Shown: piece by piece, positions 1 to 6,100 of the stretch | Numbering within the stretch: the first letter of the stretch is position 1 | Layout of the letters: each line of letters begins with the position of its first letter | Notes under the pieces: model-generated | Told to the model about the DNA's origin: nothing | Database searches by the model: none | Seen by the model: the letters and a program-made list of their open reading frames with translations, nothing else | Position numbers and translations under genes: made by a program | Source of the DNA: Dehalococcoidia bacterium | Lineage (GTDB): Bacteria > Chloroflexota > Dehalococcoidia > SZUA-161 | Assembly (NCBI GenBank): GCA_014859215.1 | Contig: JACUUS010000130.1 | Coordinates: forward strand, 1 to 6,288 | Direction: 5' to 3' | Length of the DNA: 6,288 nt

Positions 1-35
1 AGCCGAGACGAACGGTGGGTCGGCAACACGGACAG

Positions 36-108
36 TATACTTTCATAGCAAAGACAAGATCGGGCTTTGCCTCCGTCCGGCCGATGGGATATCATATCCG
101 CCTGGAGG
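36..108 (+). promoter_or_regulatory. Leader of the AOR gene: possible -10 box, short dyad and ribosome binding site
   Basis: Three elements are visible in the 112-base leader. A TATACT hexamer at 36-41 matches five of six positions of a sigma-70 type -10 box, but nothing resembling a -35 box lies 16-18 bases upstream, so the promoter call is weak. A perfect odd-length inverted repeat, GGATAT-C-ATATCC, lies at 87-99, ending four bases before the ribosome binding site, where a bound repressor or a short hairpin could affect initiation. GGAGG at 104-108 sits four bases before the ATG at 113 and supports that start. The true promoter may lie outside the window. Confidence 0.35.
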
Positions 109-112
109 GAGC

Positions 113-2041
113 ATGAGCGAGTACGGGTACGCCGGGAAGATACTCAGGGTAGACCTCTCATCCGCGGAAGTCTCCACCACGCCCACCGCGGACTACGCGG
201 AGGACTTCCTCGGCGGCAGGGGAATCGCCGCCCGCATCTATTGGGAGGAGGTCCCGCCCGAGGTCAAGGCCTTCGATCCCGAAAACCGGCTCATATTCGC
301 CACCGGGCCGATGGGAGGCCTGACCGGTGTGAGCGGGACGAGGTGGCAGATGTGCGCGAAGACGGCGCTTACCCGTCCCGAGCATTTCAACTACGCCAAC
401 CTGGGCGGCGACTGGGGTGCGAACCTCAAGCGGGCCGGCTACGACGCGCTTGTCGTGCACGGCAGGGCCGGAGGGCCGGTCTATATCGAGGTGGACGGCG
501 AGGGCGTACGGGTCCGGGATGCCTCCCACCTGTGGGGGAAGAGCACCATCGAGACAAGAGAGGTTCTCCAGCGGGAGCCGGGCCGGAGCATGAAGGTGGC
601 CGCGATCGGGCCGGCGGGGGAGAACCTGGTCACTTTCGCTTCCGTGCTGGCGGACAGCGACGCGAGCGGCTCCAGCGGCCTGGGCGCAGTTATGGGCTCC
701 AAGCACCTCAAGGCGGTGGCCGTTTCCGGCAATGGCAAGGTGGAGGTGGCCGACCCCGAGCGGTACAGGGAGCTTGCCGCGTACGCCCGTGACCTCCGCA
801 AAGGGTTCGGCATGGGCATAACGCCCGGTACCGACGCGGGTATGAAGCTGAAGAAAGACTTCTGCTGGGGCTGCACCGGCGGTTTCTGTTTCAGGTCGAC
901 GTACAGGGCCTCCAACGGCAAGATCGGGAAGTACATGTGCGGGTCCGCGACCTTCTACGTGCTGCGCGCCCTCAAGTACTACGGCGTGCGGAACGAGGTC
1001 CCCTTTTACGCGAGCATGGCCTGCAACGAGTACGGGGTCGACACTCACCAGATGGATGTCATGTTGCAGTGGCTGTCGAAATGCAGCCAGGCCGGAATTC
1101 TGACCGAGGAGAAGACCGGCCTACCGTTCTCGAAGCAGGGCAGCCTTGAGTTCATAGAGACACTGGTCAGGAAGATAGCTCTCAGGGAGGGTATCGGAGA
1201 GATCCTTGCGGAAGGGACCTGGCGGGCCGCGGAAGCTGTGGGGCCGGACGCGATGGATCTGCTCACCGACTACATTACGGACAGCGGGCATTTCGCGCTC
1301 ATTGAGGGGCCGCGCATGTACATCAGCACGGGCCTGCTCTACGCGATGGAACCCCGGCAGCCGATGGCGCAGCTCAACGAGATGGGCTCGCTCAACATGT
1401 GGCTGATGTGGGTATACAAGCAGCCGGGAGCGTTCGTTTCCAGCGACGTCTTCCGCGCCATCGGCGAGAGGATGATGGGCAGCAAAGAGGCCGTCGATTT
1501 TACGGCGTACCAGGGCAAGGCGCTGGCCGCGCGCATGATCCAGGACCGCGAGTGCGCCAAGGACAGCCTGATCCTGTGCGGCTACCTTTTCCCCATCATG
1601 TTCTCCCGGAATACCTCGGACCACCTGGGCGACCCGTCCGTGGAGAGCAAGCTCCTCTCGGCGGTAACCGGACGTGACATAGACGAGCAGGGACTGTACC
1701 GGATCGGCGAACGCATCTTCAATCTCCAGCGGGCGATCCTCGCGAGAGAGGGCCATCGCGGCAGAGAAGCGGACAGGATCTCCGAACACAATTTCACGAA
1801 GCCTCTCAAGTTCGATCTTCACAACCCCGGCCTGCTGTCGCCCGGACCGGGCGACGAGGTCATCTGCAAGCAGGGCGCGGTACTGGACAGGGACAGGTTC
1901 GAGGCGCTTAAGGACGAGTACTACGCCCTGAGGGGATGGGATGTCTCCACCGGTCTGCAAACGCGGACGAAGCTGAATGAGCTGGGCCTTGGCGCAGTGG
2001 CAAGCGACCTCCATAAGAGGGGCCTTCTAGCGGGAAGCTAG
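113..2041 (+). CDS. Aldehyde ferredoxin oxidoreductase (AOR) family tungsten/molybdenum enzyme, divergent, BamB-like features
   Basis: This 642-residue cytoplasmic protein belongs to the AOR family, whose members bind a bis-pterin tungsten (or molybdenum) cofactor and one [4Fe-4S] cluster. They oxidise aldehydes to acids with ferredoxin, or reduce acids or aromatic acyl-CoAs. The N-terminal domain (about 5-210) shows the family pattern: FLGGRG (32-37), ATGPMGG (63-69), NLGGDWG (96-102), LKRAGYDALVV (105-115), IGPAGENLV (165-173) and GAVMGSKHLKAV (191-202). Candidate cluster ligands are Cys251, Cys254, Cys259 and Cys489; pterin-loop motifs are NEYGVD (305-310) and DSLILC (484-489). A family helix, ERIFNLQRAILAREG, lies at 533-547. 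The C-terminus (YYALRGWD, LNELGLG, KRGLL) resembles BamB of class II benzoyl-CoA reductase. Oddities are C-x2-C-x4-C spacing, a short segment before the cluster, Cys276 in place of the usual PEYE motif, and Ser187-Ser188 in place of Arg-Gly. No ferredoxin, BamC-like or cofactor-synthesis gene is in the window. Start chosen from GGAGG four bases upstream. Family is certain; substrate is unknown. Confidence 0.93.
   Translation: MSEYGYAGKILRVDLSSAEVSTTPTADYAEDFLGGRGIAARIYWEEVPPEVKAFDPENRLIFATGPMGGLTGVSGTRWQMCAKTALTRPEHFNYANLGGDWGANLKRAGYDALVVHGRAGGPVYIEVDGEGVRVRDASHLWGKSTIETREVLQREPGRSMKVAAIGPAGENLVTFASVLADSDASGSSGLGAVMGSKHLKAVAVSGNGKVEVADPERYRELAAYARDLRKGFGMGITPGTDAGMKLKKDFCWGCTGGFCFRSTYRASNGKIGKYMCGSATFYVLRALKYYGVRNEVPFYASMACNEYGVDTHQMDVMLQWLSKCSQAGILTEEKTGLPFSKQGSLEFIETLVRKIALREGIGEILAEGTWRAAEAVGPDAMDLLTDYITDSGHFALIEGPRMYISTGLLYAMEPRQPMAQLNEMGSLNMWLMWVYKQPGAFVSSDVFRAIGERMMGSKEAVDFTAYQGKALAARMIQDRECAKDSLILCGYLFPIMFSRNTSDHLGDPSVESKLLSAVTGRDIDEQGLYRIGERIFNLQRAILAREGHRGREADRISEHNFTKPLKFDLHNPGLLSPGPGDEVICKQGAVLDRDRFEALKDEYYALRGWDVSTGLQTRTKLNELGLGAVASDLHKRGLLAGS
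2038..2041. other. Overlapping stop codons of convergent genes (CTAG)
   Basis: The palindrome CTAG supplies both stop codons: TAG at 2039-2041 ends the AOR gene on the plus strand, and TAG read from 2040 to 2038 ends the MFS gene on the minus strand. The coding regions therefore overlap tail to tail by four bases and leave no intergenic space. A weak 5-bp inverted repeat, AAGCT (2035-2039) and AGCTT (2048-2052), straddles the site. It has no T-run on either side, so I do not call it a terminator. Each transcript probably runs into the opposing gene. Confidence 0.9.
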
Positions 2042-3570
2042 GGAGGCAGCTTGCGCGGCGGGTCCCGTATCAGGCTGAAGGAAACCGCGGCCGCCGAGAG
2101 AGCCACAGCGGCGGTGACCGCCATCGACCAGCGGAAGGCGTATACGAACGATTCCCGGATAATACGCTCCGCAGCTGCGCGCGCTTCCTCCGTGAAGCCG
2201 GCGGGTATATCTATGCCGCCCAGCCTGTCCGCCTGATCAAGGATTACTGCCCGCTCCTCCTCATCAAGCGGGGAGTTTTCCAGCCGGCCCGCCAGGTTCG
2301 AGGCAAAGAACGAGACCATTACCACACCGAGCACGGCGACAGCCAGCAGGGCGGCAACCCGCGATACCGCGTTATTCACCCCGGACGCCGCGCCGGTGAA
2401 CTCCGGCTCGACGGCAAGCGCCGACCTGGTCAACGGCGCGATGACCAGCGCCATCCCTATGCCAAGCAAGACCAGACCCGGCATGAACTCGAGCAGGTAT
2501 CGGGCATCGGCGTTTCCCGTGATGAGCAGGGCCGACCCTGCCGCGACCAGCAACGGCCCCGCTATCATCTGCTTTCTCGGCCCAATGCGGTCCGACAGCG
2601 CTCCCGCCGGGGCGGAGAGTACCGTGATAAGAATTATAGTCGGCAGCAAGGCGAGCCCGGCCAGGGTCGGCGAGAATCCCTGGACCTGCTGAAGGTTGAG
2701 CACGAAATAGACGATTACCCCGTTCAACGCGAAGTAGAGTCCCAGGGTGACCAGGTTGGCTCCTTTGACAAGCGGGTTACTGAACACTTGAAGGGGGACA
2801 AGAGGCTCGCGCTGGTAACGCTCCGCAACGACGAAGAACGCGAGAGCGGCAATTCCGCCCGCCAGCGAGATGATGACCCGAAGGCTCTGCCAGCCCGCCG
2901 CCGGCCCGCTCACCAGCCCGTACGCGATACCGACGAGCCCGAGGAAGATGAACAGCGTGCCTGCCCAGTCCAGTTTGCGCGGCCGTGCTGCACAGTGTTC
3001 GGACACAGAGCGTATGGCGACCGCAAGCGCAAGCAGGCTCAACGGCACGACCAGAAAGAAAACAGCCCGCCAGGAGAATGTATCTACCAGCCACCCGCTC
3101 AGCAGGGGCGCCAGGGCCACCACCCCGCCGGAAAGCCCGGCCCACAGGCCTATCGCCTGTCCCCGCTGACTTTCCCTGAAGCTGCCGCTGATAAGGGCAA
3201 GGCTCTGGGGGACCATCAGCGCCGCGCCGGCTCCCTGTAAGGCCTGGAAGGCTATCAGCCAGCTAATTGACCAGGCAAAACCCGATAGCGAGGCGCCCGC
3301 GGCGAATATGATGATTCCCCAGGAGAAGATGCGCTTGCGCCCGAAGTGATCGCCGAGCGAACCACCGATGAGCAGGAGGGAAGCCAGGGAAACGAGGAAA
3401 CCGTTGATCACCCACTGGATGCCCGCAAGGCTGGTGTCGAAGTGGGCCTGTATCGCCGGCAGCGCTACCGGGACCGCGCTGCCGATAAGAAAAGCGGTAC
3501 TGCTTGCAAGAATGGTCGCCAGCAGGACCCGACGCCCCTTTTTCGAACCCGTAGACAGTCCCGTGTCCAC
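2038..3570 (-). CDS. MFS multidrug-type exporter, DHA2 (14-TMS, EmrB/QacA-like) family
   Basis: This is a 510-residue inner-membrane protein of the major facilitator superfamily, probably a proton-driven exporter of drugs or toxic organic compounds. About 14 hydrophobic helices can be seen, near 15-38, 50-72, 81-100, 104-125, 138-160, 167-188, 202-222, 229-250, 272-292, 302-324, 334-352, 360-382, 402-424 and 476-500, as expected for the DHA2 branch. Motif A (GGSLGDHFGRKR, 69-80) lies between helices 2 and 3, with a degenerate copy (AGALSDRIGPRK) at 322-333. WRAVFFLVVPL (167-177) is the usual helix-6 signature. A charged loop of about 50 residues (about 425-475) separates the last two helices, as in many DHA2 members. 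The start is a GTG at 3570 with AAGAGG four bases upstream; an in-frame stop lies a short way further up. An out-of-frame ATG begins two bases before the GTG. Family is clear; the substrate cannot be predicted. It is the last gene of the minus-strand run. Confidence 0.92.
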   Translation of the reverse strand: MDTGLSTGSKKGRRVLLATILASSTAFLIGSAVPVALPAIQAHFDTSLAGIQWVINGFLVSLASLLLIGGSLGDHFGRKRIFSWGIIIFAAGASLSGFAWSISWLIAFQALQGAGAALMVPQSLALISGSFRESQRGQAIGLWAGLSGGVVALAPLLSGWLVDTFSWRAVFFLVVPLSLLALAVAIRSVSEHCAARPRKLDWAGTLFIFLGLVGIAYGLVSGPAAGWQSLRVIISLAGGIAALAFFVVAERYQREPLVPLQVFSNPLVKGANLVTLGLYFALNGVIVYFVLNLQQVQGFSPTLAGLALLPTIILITVLSAPAGALSDRIGPRKQMIAGPLLVAAGSALLITGNADARYLLEFMPGLVLLGIGMALVIAPLTRSALAVEPEFTGAASGVNNAVSRVAALLAVAVLGVVMVSFFASNLAGRLENSPLDEEERAVILDQADRLGGIDIPAGFTEEARAAAERIIRESFVYAFRWSMAVTAAVALSAAAVSFSLIRDPPRKLPP

Positions 3571-3614
3571 ATATCCTCTTGTCCCGCCTTCGCGGTACCG
3601 GGGCCTGATTTTCT

Positions 3615-3629
3615 ACCGGCTTCGCCGGT
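3615..3629. repeat. Short GC hairpin between the DinB and MFS genes
   Basis: ACCGGC and GCCGGT form a perfect 6-bp stem with a 3-base loop in the 65-base gap between the DinB stop and the MFS start. Read on the minus strand, the hairpin is followed by an A-rich stretch, not a T-run, so it is not a standard intrinsic terminator for the upstream gene. It could act as an mRNA processing or stability element, or be chance in GC-rich DNA. Confidence 0.35.
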
Positions 3630-3635
3630 GCGTCG

Positions 3636-4163
3636 TCAGTATGGCAGCCAGCCGCGGCCTTTGAGCAGGCCGCGAGCGTACGCCACCTGGCCCACGTGCT
3701 GGAGGCAGTCACTGGCAACGCTGATCACCCGGACACCAACGGTGGGCCTGGGATGGTACCAGGGCTCGTCGAGCTCGCGGCGGAGGTCGGACGTGGAGAG
3801 AGAGGCGATATAGCTCCTCGAACGATCGAGGACGGCGCGGTGGTAGTCCAGGAGGGCCTCTATCCCGGGGGACCTGAATGCCGAAACCTGTTCCGGTGTA
3901 TGCCCGGTGCCGGTGTCTTCAGGGTCGAGGGGACGATTGAACCTGGCATGCCAACCGTCAGAGGTCCAGAGCTGGTCCTCTCCCATCAGCGAGGCTATCT
4001 CGGCATCCTGGATCCTGCTCAGGTGCCAGGCCAGCCAGCCCATGCTGTTGGACTCCGGCCCCGGCAGCCTGTCCAGGTCGTCCCGGTCCAGACCGTTCAA
4101 CGCCTCGTCCAGGGCCTCCATGACCCTGCTGTACGCGTCCAGCACGAGGTCCCGCCACTCCAT
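3636..4163 (-). CDS. DinB superfamily protein, DUF664 type
   Basis: This 175-residue soluble protein resembles the DUF664 branch of the DinB/YfiT metal-binding four-helix-bundle superfamily, common in Actinomycetota and Chloroflexota. Some relatives are thiol-dependent S-transferases or isomerases that use mycothiol or bacillithiol; others have no known function. Family features are MGWLAWHLSRIQDAE (41-55) with His47, LWTSDGWHARFNRP (65-78), the GTGHT stretch (85-89), and the C-terminal SDCLQHVGQVAYARGLL (151-167) with His156. The usual metal site is three histidines, the last two spaced H-x3-H. Here position 152 is Asp, so the likely site is His47-Asp152-His156. The ATG at 4163 was chosen because GGAGGTGG lies just before it (GGAGG four bases from ATG) and the family N-terminus begins there. 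A longer in-frame start at 4268 would overlap the transaldolase gene and add a non-conserved, Gly-rich extension. It lies 46 bases after transaldolase. Enzyme activity is unproven. Confidence 0.85.
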   Translation of the reverse strand: MEWRDLVLDAYSRVMEALDEALNGLDRDDLDRLPGPESNSMGWLAWHLSRIQDAEIASLMGEDQLWTSDGWHARFNRPLDPEDTGTGHTPEQVSAFRSPGIEALLDYHRAVLDRSRSYIASLSTSDLRRELDEPWYHPRPTVGVRVISVASDCLQHVGQVAYARGLLKGRGWLPY

Positions 4164-4178
4164 TCCACCTCCAGACCC

Positions 4179-4197
4179 GCCGGGAGGACCTCCCGGC
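4179..4197. repeat. Perfect 9-bp inverted repeat between transaldolase and DinB genes
   Basis: GCCGGGAGG and CCTCCCGGC flank a single central base, filling much of the 46-base gap. A one-base loop is impossible, so in RNA it would fold as a 7-bp stem (GCCGGGA/TCCCGGC) with a 5-base loop. No T-run follows in either direction. On the minus strand it ends just upstream of the DinB ribosome binding site (4168-4172) and itself contains a GGAGG. It could be a protein-binding site, an attenuating or RNA-stabilising hairpin, or a competing ribosome site. Confidence 0.45.
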
Positions 4198-4209
4198 ATT
4201 GACCGGCTA

Positions 4210-5316
4210 TCACCGCCTTGCCGGAACAAATTGCCTTCGCTTCTGCTCAAGCGAAGCCAGCAGCGCATCCAGCGAATCCGCGAATGCCCTCACGCCGTCG
4301 ACCTGAAGCTGTTCGCAGACGGAATCCATTCTTATGCCGAGGCTTTCCAGGCCGTTGATCACCTCTTCGGCTTCCTCGATGTCGCCAGGCAGCCCCGGCT
4401 CCACCCGTCCGTGTTCACGGAAGGCCTCAAGGGTCTCCAGGGGAACGGTATTCACAGTATCGGGGCCGATTAGCTCCTCCACATACTTGACGTCGGAGTA
4501 TGCGGGATTCTTTGTGCTCGTACTCCCCCAGAGTAAACGCTGTATGCGGGCCCCGCGCTTGCCGAGGCTGGAAAACTCCTCCCCGCCGAGAATCTGCCGG
4601 AATCGCCTGTAAGCCAGCCTGGAGTTGGCAACAGCCGCCCTGCCGCGAAGCGCCAGCGCTTCCCCGCCGCCTATCCTCTCCAGCTCCCTGTCAACGTAAG
4701 TGTCTATCCGGCTCACGAAGAAGGAGGCCACGGAGGCCACCCGCTGCGGGTTGTCGCAGCGTTCAATACCCCGGAGCCAGGCTCGTGAGACCAGGTTATA
4801 GTGTTTCAAAGAGAACATCAGAGTAACGTTGACGTTAATCTCCTGCGCTATCAACGTCTCGATCGCGGGCACACCCTGGCGTGTTGCGGGCACCTTGATC
4901 ATCACATTAGGCCGGTCGACAAGCTGCCAGAGCCGTCTCACCTCGGCGATCGTAGCCTGGGTATCATAGGCCAGATGCGCCGACGGCTCAAGGCTGACAT
5001 AGCCGTCCGCTCCGTAGCTTTCTTCATATACCTGGCGGAATATGTCGGCAGCCTTGCGGATGTCCTCTATGGCGAGCCGTTCATAGATCGCGGCCGCCCT
5101 CGCGTCAGGATTGGACTGGACTATCTCTCGTACCTGCGCGTCATAATCCGTGCTCTCCGCGACCGCTTTGTGAAAGATGGTCGGGTTGCTGGTGAGACCT
5201 CGAAGCCCTTCATCAAGCAGGCCGGCAAGCCTGCCGCTCGTGATGAGCTCCCTCCTGATATAGTCGAGCCATATAGACTGGCCGTGCTGCTGCACCGCTT
5301 TGAGTGGGTCCATCAT
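4210..5316 (-). CDS. tal: Transaldolase (long form)
   Basis: This 368-residue cytoplasmic enzyme should transfer the dihydroxyacetone unit from sedoheptulose 7-phosphate to glyceraldehyde 3-phosphate in the non-oxidative pentose phosphate pathway. Visible signatures are HGQSIWLDYIRR (11-22), LTSNPTIF (41-48) with Asn44, YVSLEP (106-111) with Glu109, NVMIKVPAT (137-145) whose Lys141 should form the Schiff base, and NVNVTLMFSLKHY (161-173). WGSTSTKNP (263-271) and DTVNTVP (286-292) are also typical. The length fits the ~360-380-residue bacterial Tal type and is longer than TalB or the ~220-residue small form; it lacks the extra isomerase domain of bifunctional Tal-Pgi fusions. Tandem ATG codons at 5316 and 5313 follow a GGGAGAGGGAGGG purine run; either may be used. 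An ATG at 5331 lies upstream of that run and is unlikely. It is 66 bases after the PfpI-like gene and 46 before the DinB gene, all on one strand. No other pentose-phosphate gene is in the window. Confidence 0.95.
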   Translation of the reverse strand: MMDPLKAVQQHGQSIWLDYIRRELITSGRLAGLLDEGLRGLTSNPTIFHKAVAESTDYDAQVREIVQSNPDARAAAIYERLAIEDIRKAADIFRQVYEESYGADGYVSLEPSAHLAYDTQATIAEVRRLWQLVDRPNVMIKVPATRQGVPAIETLIAQEINVNVTLMFSLKHYNLVSRAWLRGIERCDNPQRVASVASFFVSRIDTYVDRELERIGGGEALALRGRAAVANSRLAYRRFRQILGGEEFSSLGKRGARIQRLLWGSTSTKNPAYSDVKYVEELIGPDTVNTVPLETLEAFREHGRVEPGLPGDIEEAEEVINGLESLGIRMDSVCEQLQVDGVRAFADSLDALLASLEQKRRQFVPARR

Positions 5317-5382
5317 CCCTCCCTCTCCCACCGTCCCATGAACGTTCCGGGAGGCAACTGAGTCTCCTGTGCTGTCGAAAGC

Positions 5383-5928
5383 CTACGATCGAGCCTTCTC
5401 CTTCACTTTCTTCAGTTCCTCTATAATCGCCGCGCTGAACTCAGGCAGGTCGCCGGGCATCCTGGATGTAATGAGGTTATCATCCTTCACAACCGGCCGG
5501 TCAACGAACTCAGCCCCCGCATTCTTGAGGTCGATTGCCACCGAGGGCCAGGAGGTAACCCGCCGCCCACGCACAACGTCGGCGGAGATAAGCAGCTGGG
5601 GACCGTGGCAGACTGCCGCCACGATCTTGCCCATCCTGAATGCTCTGGATACCAGGTCGATCATCGGCTGATACAGGCGCATCTTGTCGGGTGCGTACCC
5701 GCCGGGAATCAATACAGCGTCGAACTCATCCAGGTCGACCTTATCCGCCGTAGTCTCGGCATCGATGGTCGCGCGGCCCCTCTTCCCCCTGTAAGTCTTC
5801 TTGGAGCCGCTTCCCACAATCGTCATCTCCACCCCTGCCTTCTTGAGCGCCTCCATTGGCTCTGTAAGCTCAACATCCTCGAAATCATCTTCTACAAGGA
5901 TCGCGATACGTCTTCCGCTCGCCTCCAT
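5383..5928 (-). CDS. DJ-1/PfpI family protein (class I glutamine amidotransferase-like)
   Basis: This is a 181-residue cytoplasmic protein of the DJ-1/PfpI superfamily. Named members include the PfpI/PH1704 intracellular proteases, YhbO/YajL and glyoxalase III; reported activities are peptidase, methylglyoxal detoxification and protein deglycation. The N-terminal EDDFEDVELTEP (13-24) contains Glu17, matching PH1704 Glu12. VLIPGGYAPDKMR (72-84) is the family's central motif, and AVCHGPQLL (105-113) holds the nucleophile Cys107 on its elbow, followed by His108. TSWPSV (125-130) and VKDDNLITSRMPGDLP (147-162) complete the usual pattern. All expected catalytic residues appear present. The start at 5928 was chosen because GGGAGG (5935-5940) lies six bases upstream; an ATG at 5934 abuts that site and one at 6003 is upstream of it. 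It is the first gene of the four-gene minus-strand run, 66 bases before transaldolase. Which of the family's activities it has cannot be told from sequence. Confidence 0.94.
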   Translation of the reverse strand: MEASGRRIAILVEDDFEDVELTEPMEALKKAGVEMTIVGSGSKKTYRGKRGRATIDAETTADKVDLDEFDAVLIPGGYAPDKMRLYQPMIDLVSRAFRMGKIVAAVCHGPQLLISADVVRGRRVTSWPSVAIDLKNAGAEFVDRPVVKDDNLITSRMPGDLPEFSAAIIEELKKVKEKARS

Positions 5929-5930
5929 GA

Positions 5931-5987
5931 TCATCCTCCCGTCAAGAGAATACCAGGCACATTTGCCGGAGAAGGACTGCGCCTCAT
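5931..5987 (-). CDS. Possible 18-codon upstream ORF (leader peptide) of the PfpI-like gene
   Basis: An ATG at 5987 opens a short frame, MRRSPSPANVPGILLTGG, that ends at TGA (5933-5931), two bases before the chosen PfpI ATG. The PfpI ribosome binding site lies inside its last codons, an arrangement that would allow translational coupling. GAGG about ten bases upstream of the ATG is a poor ribosome site. The frame is short enough to arise by chance, and no regulatory codon run is present. Confidence 0.15.
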   Translation of the reverse strand: MRRSPSPANVPGILLTGG

Positions 5988-6027
5988 GACTGTGCAGCCT
6001 CAAGCGCCGGCAGATCCCTGTTGGCAG

Positions 6028-6036
6028 AGTATATCA
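6028..6036 (-). promoter_or_regulatory. Candidate extended -10 promoter for the PfpI-tal-DinB-MFS run
   Basis: On the minus strand the sequence reads TGATATACT: TATACT matches five of six bases of the -10 consensus, and the TG one base upstream is the extended -10 motif, which can compensate for a missing -35 box. Nothing convincing sits at -35. It lies in the only spacer long enough for a promoter (5929-6116) and downstream of the likely thiol peroxidase terminator. Transcription would start near 6021 and leave a leader of about 90 bases. A competing, weaker candidate is TATAAC at 6053-6058. Confidence 0.4.
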
Positions 6037-6100
6037 AGGTGCGGGTCTAAAAGTTATAAAATGCCGCCCAAAAAGGTTGAAAAATAATCACATTCGTGGG

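Noticed and set aside
1..112. Molybdenum/tungsten cofactor riboswitch upstream of the AOR gene
   Set aside because: Considered because the gene needs this cofactor. Only a 5-bp ATCGG/CCGAT pairing (59-63 with 81-85) and the small dyad are visible, with no recognisable riboswitch architecture, and the leader is truncated by the window edge.
67..792. 241-codon plus-strand frame starting before the AOR gene
   Set aside because: It is another frame of the AOR N-terminal domain, Arg/Gly-rich with no domain signature; the AOR frame has the ribosome site and the conserved motifs.
158..1048. 296-codon open frame on the minus strand inside the AOR gene
   Set aside because: It lies wholly antisense to a well-conserved gene, has low-complexity composition with no recognisable motif and no good ribosome site. 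GC-rich codon bias in the real gene produces such frames.
1121..2014. 297-codon open frame on the minus strand inside the AOR gene
   Set aside because: Same reasoning: fully antisense to conserved AOR sequence and without a recognisable domain.
3615..3629. Terminator between the DinB and MFS genes
   Set aside because: The GC hairpin is followed on the minus strand by A-rich sequence and not a T-run, so it does not meet the intrinsic terminator pattern.
4164..4268. Longer start for the DinB protein at 4268
   Set aside because: It would add 35 non-conserved residues, overlap the transaldolase gene and ignore the strong GGAGGTGG site directly before 4163.
4801..5361. 186-codon plus-strand frame opposite transaldolase
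   Set aside because: It is antisense to clear transaldolase motifs including the Schiff-base lysine region, and shows no family resemblance.
6053..6082. TTTCAA / TATAAC promoter pair on the minus strand
   Set aside because: The -35 box matches only three of six bases at an 18-base spacing; the TGATATACT extended -10 at 6028-6036 is the better candidate.
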